Source of the DNA: JABDBK01 sp964453575
GTDB taxonomy: Bacteria > Pseudomonadota > Gammaproteobacteria > DSM-16500
Direction of reading: 5' to 3'
NCBI GenBank assembly: GCA_964453575.1
Contig: CAYVRW010000103.1
Location: 1-7,958, forward strand
DNA: 7,958 nucleotides
Shown: in pieces, positions 1 to 5,287 of the stretch
Numbering within the stretch: the first letter of the stretch is position 1
How the letters are laid out: each line of letters opens with the position of its first letter
The notes under the pieces: model-generated
The model's database searches: none
The model's input: only the letters and a program-made list of their open reading frames with translations
Told to the model about the DNA's origin: nothing
Made by a program: the position numbers and the translations under genes

Positions 1-53
1 GGGCAAAGAGCTTGCCCCGCACTTGTTGCGGGGAGCGCAGCGAGGTGCCCACC
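1..53. repeat. G/C-rich palindromic intergenic repeat, left copy (cut by window edge)
   Basis: This is a G/C-rich block in otherwise A/T-rich DNA. The outer arms are GGGCA (1-5) and TGCCC (46-50). Nested inside is a 7-bp stem, CCCCGCA (15-21) against TGCGGGG (27-33), with a 5-nt loop. The block reads GGGCAAAG at its left and GTGCCCACC at its right. The same GGGCAAAG start recurs at the far right of the window (7928-7958) in the same orientation, so this is one member of a dispersed family. It precedes the MATE gene by about 50 bp and has no T-tract, so it does not look like a classic terminator. The element probably begins a few bases before the window. It has no coding potential. Confidence 0.6.
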
Positions 54-100
54 ATTGCTTTTGCATTCCTTAATCCTGCTTTTCATGTTAACATCGTGAA

Positions 101-1468
101 ATGAAAACCGAGCTTATAAAATCAGAACTCAAAGCATCTCTACAGCTGGCCTCCCCTTTAGTTGCAGCGTTATTGGCACAAATCGCTATGGAAATAGTGA
201 ATATGGTCATGCTTGGAAAGTTAAGCGCTAATGCCTTGGCCGCCGGGGGGCTAGGTACGTCAATTTTTCTTTTGTTACTTGTCATTTGCAATGGAATTTT
301 TAGTGCGACCGGTGTAATGATAGCAAGAGATTATGGTGCAAAAAATCACGCAGAAATCAATCTTACGTTATCTCAGTCACTCTATTTAGCTATAATCATA
401 TCCATACCATGTTTTTTTATTCTTCGATGGATACCACATTTTCTTATTGCAATAGGCCAAGACCCAGAAATCATTGCATTAACATCTATTTTTTTACATG
501 CATTATCCTGGGGCATGCCAGGATTAATCGGTTATCTTGCATTACGTGAATTCGTTTCTGCATTATCATTCACACGCCTCATCATGTTTCTTTCTATCAT
601 TTTTGTTCCTTTTGCAGCCTTGTTAAATTATTTATTCATGTACGGTAAATTAGGATTTAAACCATTAGGCATTGCGGGAGTAGGATATTCAAATGCAATC
701 ATGGAGTGGTGCCTGCTTGGCGGCATGTTGTATTTTATTTTTAAAAGCAAAAAAATGCGGTCTTATTTTAATTTTCATCGCGGGCAAGCTATCAATTGGA
801 CCAAAATCAGAGAAATCATTAAGTTAGGCTTGCCGGTTAGCATAACCATGGGACTAGAAGCAGGCTTATTTTCTGTAACAAATATATTAATGGTTTATTT
901 TGGGGTAAATGCTTTAGCAGCACATCAAATCGCCTTACAATGCGCCACTTTTGCATTCATGTTCCCTTTAGGCTTTGCTCAAGCAACCGCGATACGTGTA
1001 GGACAAAACTTAGGAAGCGGATCTGTGCAGAATGCAAAATACGCCGGTTATATAGGATTATCATTGGGAGCTGGTATTGCCATTATCACCGCTATCATTT
1101 TTTTAACTATCCCTACCTCTATTATTCATTTATTCATTCGTTTTAATGAACATAATGAACAAACCTTAATACCTATTGCAGTAAGCTTTATGAGTGTGAT
1201 GGCATTGTTTCAAATTGTAGATGCTGCACAAGTTATTATGAACGGTGCATTGCGCGGTTTGAAAGATACCTTTGTGCCGATGTGGCTAGGTTTATTATCG
1301 TATTGGTTATCGGGATTGCTTAGCGGATATATTCTTGCATTTAAACTTGAATTAGGTGGTATTGGATTGTGGTGGGGATTAGGGATTGGTATAAGTGTAT
1401 CTGCTATGTTATTGATTTTACGGTTTAATTATCGAATTCAACATGAAAAAATAAGCCCGTCATATTGA
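101..1468 (+). CDS. MATE family multidrug efflux transporter (NorM-type)
   Basis: An inner-membrane antiporter of the MATE family, expected to export cationic drugs or metabolites in exchange for Na+ or H+. The 455-residue length matches the usual 440-470, and hydrophobic segments run along the whole protein, consistent with 12 helices in two related halves. The halves show matching loop motifs: VMIARDYGAKN near residues 72-82 and RVGQNLGSG from 299. Compared with Vibrio cholerae NorM, the TM7 Glu is present (E253 in GLEAGLF, NorM E255) and so is the TM10 Asp (D374 in IVDAAQV, NorM D371). The TM1 Asp (NorM D36) is replaced by N34 in VNMVMLG. The ATG at 101 lacks a clear Shine-Dalgarno; it is chosen because it leaves a normal N-terminus just before TM1. 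A weak promoter (TTGCAT 61-66, CATGTT 84-89) may lie upstream. No terminator follows, and the next gene's likely promoter overlaps the stop codon. The family is certain; the substrate is unknown. Confidence 0.93.
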   Translation: MKTELIKSELKASLQLASPLVAALLAQIAMEIVNMVMLGKLSANALAAGGLGTSIFLLLLVICNGIFSATGVMIARDYGAKNHAEINLTLSQSLYLAIIISIPCFFILRWIPHFLIAIGQDPEIIALTSIFLHALSWGMPGLIGYLALREFVSALSFTRLIMFLSIIFVPFAALLNYLFMYGKLGFKPLGIAGVGYSNAIMEWCLLGGMLYFIFKSKKMRSYFNFHRGQAINWTKIREIIKLGLPVSITMGLEAGLFSVTNILMVYFGVNALAAHQIALQCATFAFMFPLGFAQATAIRVGQNLGSGSVQNAKYAGYIGLSLGAGIAIITAIIFLTIPTSIIHLFIRFNEHNEQTLIPIAVSFMSVMALFQIVDAAQVIMNGALRGLKDTFVPMWLGLLSYWLSGLLSGYILAFKLELGGIGLWWGLGIGISVSAMLLILRFNYRIQHEKISPSY

Positions 1469-1494
1469 CTAAGCAATGTACATTCTGTTAAGAT
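1465..1494 (+). promoter_or_regulatory. Candidate sigma70-type promoter for the kinase-like gene
   Basis: A -35 box TTGACT (1465-1470, 5 of 6 consensus) is followed after 18 bp by TAAGAT (1489-1494, 4 of 6). Transcription would start near 1501, leaving a leader of about 25 nt before the ATG at 1526. The -35 box overlaps the stop codon of the MATE gene (1466-1468), so the kinase gene can be transcribed on its own even though it follows the MATE gene closely. This is judged by eye from consensus only. Confidence 0.45.
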
Positions 1495-1525
1495 ATGCTA
1501 AATCTTTAATCCAAAGATATTTTAT

Positions 1526-3160
1526 ATGCCGAAATTTTTATGGGCCTCTCCCGAAGAAGCAGAACGTGAATGGAAGTTTGCCAAAGACCAACTTATTCAA
1601 GATAATAAATTATTACCGAATGGCACTAAGCTTAGAAGAAACGATCATCAAAAAAATCTAAATCATTCATTTCTGATCACTGATGATCGAATTATCGCTT
1701 TATCTGGAAAAGGCATTTATCTGTCTAGGCAAGGTATTAGTAGTGTTTATGCTAACACAAAATTAGCTGAAGATGAGAAAGGAAATTTGTTTGTATTAAA
1801 AATTATTAAGAAAAAAAACATGGATCCAAAATCGATAAGATCCGATGTTCGAGCTGATTCACCCGCTGATGAAGCTATTGCAGCGCAAGATTTCGGAATA
1901 GCGGGCAATCTTACTACACGTCAAAATACCTTATATATTCTGTATCAATATCTTGGTATTTCTTTAGAAAAGTATTTTGAGGACAAAGGCAGGCGATTAT
2001 CTCTTGATAAATGTTACGAATTATCAATTAAGATTTCACTTGCTCTATATGCGATTCATTCTGGAAAAAAAGCACAATCAAAAAGACGCTATAAACACGG
2101 CGATATTCATTCCAAGAATATTGTTATCGATGATCAAGATCAACCTCATTTTATTGATTTTGGAAAGGCTACTAGGATTCTTTTAAATTATCTTTTAAAT
2201 GATAGAGATAATTATCTTTTAAATTATAGCGATGATATTCAAGAGATGTTACGTTTATTTTTATACAAAGAACAGCATAACAAAGTGAGTGGGATTTTTG
2301 CTGATTGGAGGATGGAATATGATTTTTATTTTGGACAGAATGAAACAGTAGATGATGAGTATAAGCCTACTTACGATGAAAAAAATCAACGATACAAACT
2401 TAGAAAACATAGGGTTTACTTGTATTTCGACCCTTCTGATGTTAGAGATGAATGTTATCATTCTGTTCGTTATATGGTTGAAGATCTAAAAGCTAATTGC
2501 CAGTACCATGGGCTCATAAAGATAGATAACTTAGGCTTTGTTAAATTACCTAAAGTAGGAGGATCGGGAATACACGATTTAAGTGAACAAGATGAATCAA
2601 GTCTAAAAAAAATGATACTTACCGAAGCAAGTCGAAATAGCCACATTGTAATCAACAATGAAAACGAAGTATTGTTTAATATGTTAAATAATCCGACTGA
2701 AACTGCTGACACTCATACTGCTCTGGACATCGCTGAAACCTTGACTTTATGCCGTTTTAAGTTAGAAGCTTATCGAAATTCTTTTAGGGGACTTTCTGAA
2801 GATATACGCCTGCAAGCCATTCACGCACTTAATTCAACAAGTACAAAAATTTTCGCTTTATATGAACAATTACAGGCTTTGCCTAATCATAGCGATATAG
2901 CAGCTTTTATAAAGCAATGCATCGTGGCTCATCCGGATCGTAAAAATGATTTTTCTGCGGACACTCTTAATCAACAATTTCCCATGCTCTCTGAAGACGA
3001 TGCACGTTCATTAAAACAAAAATTAACTGACATTATTACAAGTATGGATGCATCTCAAAAAGCCGGACTTACGTCTGAAATCGGCATTTTCGCTCAGAAA
3101 AATAATACTGGAGTAGTGGAAAAAAACAATCCTCATAATCGTTCAAATCAAATGAAGTAA
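1526..3160 (+). CDS. Eukaryotic-like protein kinase-fold protein, possible secreted effector
   Basis: A 544-residue soluble protein with a kinase fold at residues about 55-250 and a long C-terminal part I do not recognise. Visible kinase elements in order are: a degenerate glycine loop (LSRQGISSVYAN, 66-77), the ATP-anchoring lysine K92 in FVLK, a candidate alpha-C glutamate E116, a hinge-like YILYQYLG stretch, the catalytic loop HGDIHSKN (191-198, D193 and N198), the metal-binding DFG (211-213) and a candidate alpha-F aspartate (D236 or D237). All catalytic residues appear to be present, so activity is plausible. The HGD form, instead of HRD, also occurs in APH/choline-kinase-like families, so a small-molecule substrate cannot be excluded. 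The activation segment contains a tandem duplication. Residues from about 420 to 510 look helical; the C-terminal tail is polar. There is no signal peptide or membrane segment. The ATG at 1526 has only a weak ribosome site. It follows the MATE gene by 57 bp and converges with the GTPase gene. Legionellales use such kinases as Dot/Icm effectors; that role here is an inference. Confidence 0.8.
   Translation: MPKFLWASPEEAEREWKFAKDQLIQDNKLLPNGTKLRRNDHQKNLNHSFLITDDRIIALSGKGIYLSRQGISSVYANTKLAEDEKGNLFVLKIIKKKNMDPKSIRSDVRADSPADEAIAAQDFGIAGNLTTRQNTLYILYQYLGISLEKYFEDKGRRLSLDKCYELSIKISLALYAIHSGKKAQSKRRYKHGDIHSKNIVIDDQDQPHFIDFGKATRILLNYLLNDRDNYLLNYSDDIQEMLRLFLYKEQHNKVSGIFADWRMEYDFYFGQNETVDDEYKPTYDEKNQRYKLRKHRVYLYFDPSDVRDECYHSVRYMVEDLKANCQYHGLIKIDNLGFVKLPKVGGSGIHDLSEQDESSLKKMILTEASRNSHIVINNENEVLFNMLNNPTETADTHTALDIAETLTLCRFKLEAYRNSFRGLSEDIRLQAIHALNSTSTKIFALYEQLQALPNHSDIAAFIKQCIVAHPDRKNDFSADTLNQQFPMLSEDDARSLKQKLTDIITSMDASQKAGLTSEIGIFAQKNNTGVVEKNNPHNRSNQMK
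2186..2233 (+). repeat. 24-bp in-frame tandem duplication in the kinase-like gene
   Basis: Two adjacent 24-bp units (2186-2209 and 2210-2233) are identical at 22 of 24 positions. They translate to NYLLNDRD (221-228) and NYLLNYSD (229-236). A partial third copy (ILLN, residues 218-221) precedes them. The duplication keeps the reading frame and lies between the DFG motif and the presumed alpha-F helix, that is, in the activation segment. Confidence 0.85.
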
Positions 3161-3172
3161 TTAGGCCCTGAC

Positions 3173-3211
3173 GGCGTCGTCGCCCCCTTTTTCAAAGGGG
3201 GTTATTGACGC
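3173..3211. terminator. G/C-rich hairpin between convergent genes, possible bidirectional terminator
   Basis: The core is an 8-bp stem, CCCCCTTT (3183-3190) against AAAGGGGG (3194-3201), with loop TTC. An outer arm GCGTC (3174-3178) can pair with GACGC (3207-3211), and an alternative small stem GGCG/CGCC (3173-3176 with 3181-3184) also exists. It fills most of the 57-bp gap between the convergent kinase and GTPase genes, the expected place for a shared terminator. However, there is no T-run after the stem on either strand, so it may instead be a dispersed palindromic repeat that also stops transcription weakly. Confidence 0.45.
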
Positions 3212-3217
3212 GTGGTA

Positions 3218-4291
3218 TTAAATACCAAAATCCAGAATAATTTCCTCAGATGGTCCACTTAGTGTTGTCGGGCCGTTCGACGCTCGTTGAAATAATCCGG
3301 GCTTTTTTGAAGGGTTTTCATTCTTAGATTCATCGACGACTGTAAGCGTATTTTGTTTTATCCATTGATGTATCTCATTTTTGCTTTTTTCTTCAAGCAT
3401 GTTCACAAGAACCCAATTACTTGGCTCTTTCATTTTGTTTAAGATCGGCTGGAAAGAATCTTTCCATTGACATTGACACAGCTCCTCTATTTCATTGACC
3501 AGTCTTGAACTCGTTACAACGTAAGGAATATGTCCTCTTTCTGTTGCCAACTTTATGACTTCTGGCAAATATTTTTTTGGATCTTTCTTTAAGGATTCTC
3601 CATCTGTTGGAAAATCTTTTGGTAACTTGCTTCTGATAATACTCGTTATTACTGCTTCTTTTACATCTGATCCGATAAGTCGATAACAAAACCTATTATC
3701 CTGAAGAAAGCAACACTCAATAGTATTCTTTTTTGATTCCCTTTCTGACATTAAAACGTCTTTATACGTTTCACCATCTGGTAATACAACGAGTTCATCA
3801 TACCTTTCACCAAATGTTATTTTGGTTGCAACAAAGAGTATATGACATGCAGCTATATTTGTGGGTTCTTCAGAAACCTTTTCAAGCAATTGTCTCAAAG
3901 AAGTGGTTTGAGTGCACCGATTATCAATAACGAAAATAATGACACCATTTTTTTCCTTTATCTCATTTATCTTTTCTATTAATTTCGTATGGATTGCTTC
4001 ATCTTCGTTATCCACTAGAGAAGGCGTATCGTAATAAGAAATTTTTCCAATATCATCATTGAATGCATTAATTTCCGTTGTTCCATTGCCAAATAGTGCA
4101 TGAGAGATTGCTGGTGCCGAATGGCCGTCAGCAACATCTAGTACGTCCAAGTCACCGGGCATTTTGACAGAAGCCATCTTTTTTCCGAGCAGATAATTAA
4201 TCAACGTACTTTTTCCAGCTCCGGGACCGCCTATAACTAATATGGGTAAAAAATTATTATCAGTTTTATCTTTTGTAGATCTTGATTCCAT
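3218..4291 (-). CDS. P-loop GTPase-like protein (GIMAP/septin-like), function unknown
   Basis: A 357-residue soluble protein with an N-terminal P-loop NTPase domain. The Walker A/G1 motif is GGPGAGKST (21-29, K27, S28) after a hydrophobic strand, LPILVIG. A candidate G3 is DTPS (88-91) after KISYY, where GTPases usually have DxxG. A hydrophobic strand (VIIFVID) and a G4-like ATKITF (TK at 156-157) follow, but the Asp of the NKxD/TKxD specificity motif is missing. VTSS (259-262) could be G5, which would leave a large insertion between G4 and G5. The order resembles TRAFAC GTPases such as AIG1/GIMAP or septin-like proteins, but I cannot name a family firmly. The C-terminal 35-40 residues are polar and Pro/Ser-rich, ending in EEIILDFGI. 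The frame is open back to an ATG at 4402, but that would overlap hemF by 92 bp; the ATG at 4291 has a strong ribosome site (GAGGTG, 5 nt away) and is preferred. It starts 19 bp after the hemF stop, so it is probably co-transcribed with hemF. Confidence 0.8.
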   Translation of the reverse strand: MESRSTKDKTDNNFLPILVIGGPGAGKSTLINYLLGKKMASVKMPGDLDVLDVADGHSAPAISHALFGNGTTEINAFNDDIGKISYYDTPSLVDNEDEAIHTKLIEKINEIKEKNGVIIFVIDNRCTQTTSLRQLLEKVSEEPTNIAACHILFVATKITFGERYDELVVLPDGETYKDVLMSERESKKNTIECCFLQDNRFCYRLIGSDVKEAVITSIIRSKLPKDFPTDGESLKKDPKKYLPEVIKLATERGHIPYVVTSSRLVNEIEELCQCQWKDSFQPILNKMKEPSNWVLVNMLEEKSKNEIHQWIKQNTLTVVDESKNENPSKKPGLFQRASNGPTTLSGPSEEIILDFGI

Positions 4292-4296
4292 AACGA

Positions 4297-4302
4297 CACC
4301 TC
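4297..4302 (-). promoter_or_regulatory. Ribosome binding site that fixes the GTPase start
   Basis: On the minus strand GAGGTG lies 5 nt before the ATG at 4291. It is the clearest Shine-Dalgarno next to any possible start of this gene and sits in the 19-bp gap after hemF. It argues for a 357-residue product rather than the 394-residue reading that would run into hemF. Confidence 0.75.
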
Positions 4303-4310
4303 GTAATTTA

Positions 4311-5210
4311 TTAAATCCAATCCCTAACCACCAAAAAATCCGTATAAAGTTTTTCTTCATCACTCCCCTTCTCTGGATGCCAATCATATATCCAGTTAAC
4401 AACGGGAGGTAATGACATCAAAATCGATTCTGTTCGGCCATTCGACTGCAAGCCAAATAACGTACCTCTATCATAAAGTAAATTAAATTCAACATATCTG
4501 CCGCGTCTATAACATTGGAATTGCCGTTCTCGTTCGCCAAAAGTTTGATGTTTTCGTTTCGCAAGAATAGGTTGATACGCTTTAATAAAATGATCTCCAA
4601 CACTTTGCATGAATGCAAAAGAAGTCTCAAAATCCCATTCATTTAAATCATCAAAAAATAGACCGCCTATACCACGCGGTTCATTACGATGTTTTAAATA
4701 AAAATAATCGTCACACCATTTTTTATACCGCGCATAAACATCATTGCCAAATGGATCGCAGGCTGATTTTGCAGTCTTGTGCCAATGCTTGGCATCTTCT
4801 TCGTAACCATAATAAGGCGTTAAATCAAATCCCCCGCCAAACCACCAGTGTGTATTATCAACCACTACAAATCTAACATTAGCATGCGTGGTAGGAACAT
4901 AAGGGTTACGAGGATGTATCACAACTGACACACCCATCGCTTGAAAGGATTTTTGGGCTAAATCAGGACGTCTTAAAGTGGCAGCCTGCGGTAAAGCCTG
5001 TCCTTCTACATGCGAAAAATTGACCCCAGCTTTTTCAATGACAAGACCATCAGCCATCACCTTGGTTAAACCGCCGCCTCCTGACGGGTGCTCCCAGGCA
5101 TCTTCTATGAATGAAGCTTGGCCGTCCTCTTTTTCAAGCATATGACATATGCGATCCTGTAACCCTCGCAAATAATGCTTAATTTGAGGAAGCACAATAT
5201 TAAGTTTCAT
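4311..5210 (-). CDS. hemF: Oxygen-dependent coproporphyrinogen III oxidase (aerobic)
   Basis: Cytoplasmic enzyme of heme synthesis: it oxidatively decarboxylates two propionate groups of coproporphyrinogen III to give protoporphyrinogen IX, using O2. At 299 residues it equals the length of E. coli HemF and keeps the family signatures: GGGGLTKVMADG (43-54), AGVNFSHV (61-68), the HPRNPYVPTTHANVRF block (99-114), WWFGGGFDLTPYYG (122-135), RYKKWCDDYFYLKHRNE (161-177), RGIGGLFFDDLN (179-190), YRRGRYVEFNL (214-224) and GRTESILMSLPP (248-259), ending in VRDWI. Conserved histidines are visible at 99, 109, 142/144 and 174. The ATG at 5210 has only a weak ribosome site but gives the expected N-terminus. 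It is divergent from acnA across 77 bp and is followed after 19 bp by the GTPase gene on the same strand. It implies at least microaerobic life. Nothing in the gene looks damaged. Confidence 0.98.
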   Translation of the reverse strand: MKLNIVLPQIKHYLRGLQDRICHMLEKEDGQASFIEDAWEHPSGGGGLTKVMADGLVIEKAGVNFSHVEGQALPQAATLRRPDLAQKSFQAMGVSVVIHPRNPYVPTTHANVRFVVVDNTHWWFGGGFDLTPYYGYEEDAKHWHKTAKSACDPFGNDVYARYKKWCDDYFYLKHRNEPRGIGGLFFDDLNEWDFETSFAFMQSVGDHFIKAYQPILAKRKHQTFGERERQFQCYRRGRYVEFNLLYDRGTLFGLQSNGRTESILMSLPPVVNWIYDWHPEKGSDEEKLYTDFLVVRDWI

Positions 5211-5236
5211 GTTCTATCAATCCGCCGAAAAAGTCG

Positions 5237-5242
5237 TATAAT
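5237..5242 (+). promoter_or_regulatory. Candidate -10 element of the acnA promoter
   Basis: A perfect TATAAT sits 45 bp before the acnA ATG, giving a predicted start near 5249 and a leader of about 39 nt. The -35 region at the right distance (around 5214-5220, CTATCAA) matches the consensus poorly, so the promoter may need an activator or may be weak. Confidence 0.45.
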
Positions 5243-5266
5243 ACGCCACAAAAACCCATACAGCAA
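5238..5266 (-). promoter_or_regulatory. Candidate hemF promoter (minus strand)
   Basis: Reading the minus strand, TTGCTG (5266-5261) is followed after 17 bp by TATTAT (5243-5238, 5 of 6 consensus). Transcription would start near 5231, about 20 nt before the hemF ATG. The -10 box lies within the palindrome 5235-5245 and overlaps the acnA -10 box on the other strand. Confidence 0.45.
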
Positions 5267-5273
5267 TTTTGCC

Positions 5274-5279
5274 GGAGTG
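5274..5279 (+). promoter_or_regulatory. acnA ribosome binding site
   Basis: GGAGTG lies 8 nt before the ATG at 5288 and supports that start, which also gives an N-terminus colinear with E. coli AcnA. Confidence 0.7.
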
Positions 5280-5287
5280 ATCACCAC

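Noticed and set aside
1476..1661. A 61-codon open frame on the plus strand overlapping the start of the kinase gene
   Set aside because: It overlaps most of the kinase N-terminus out of frame, has no clear ribosome site, and its product has no recognisable feature.
3213..3227. A perfect 15-bp inverted repeat (TGGTATT-A-AATACCA) over the GTPase stop codon, as an attachment site or operator
   Set aside because: Only one base separates the arms so it cannot form a hairpin; there is no second copy, integrase or mobile gene nearby, and A/T-rich palindromes of this size arise by chance.
4292..4402. A longer GTPase N-terminus starting at 4402 with a hydrophobic, basic stretch resembling a membrane anchor
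   Set aside because: It would overlap the hemF coding end by 92 bp in another frame, and the ATG at 4291 has a strong, well-spaced ribosome site while the P-loop follows it at a normal distance.
4418..4876. Open frames on both strands inside hemF (74 codons minus, 87 codons plus)
   Set aside because: They lie wholly inside the well-conserved hemF gene in other frames, and their translations look like shadow products.
5261..5270. GCAA-TTTTGC in the acnA leader as a possible regulatory hairpin or iron-responsive element
   Set aside because: The arms are only four bases with a two-base loop, too tight to fold, and nothing resembles an iron-responsive stem-loop.
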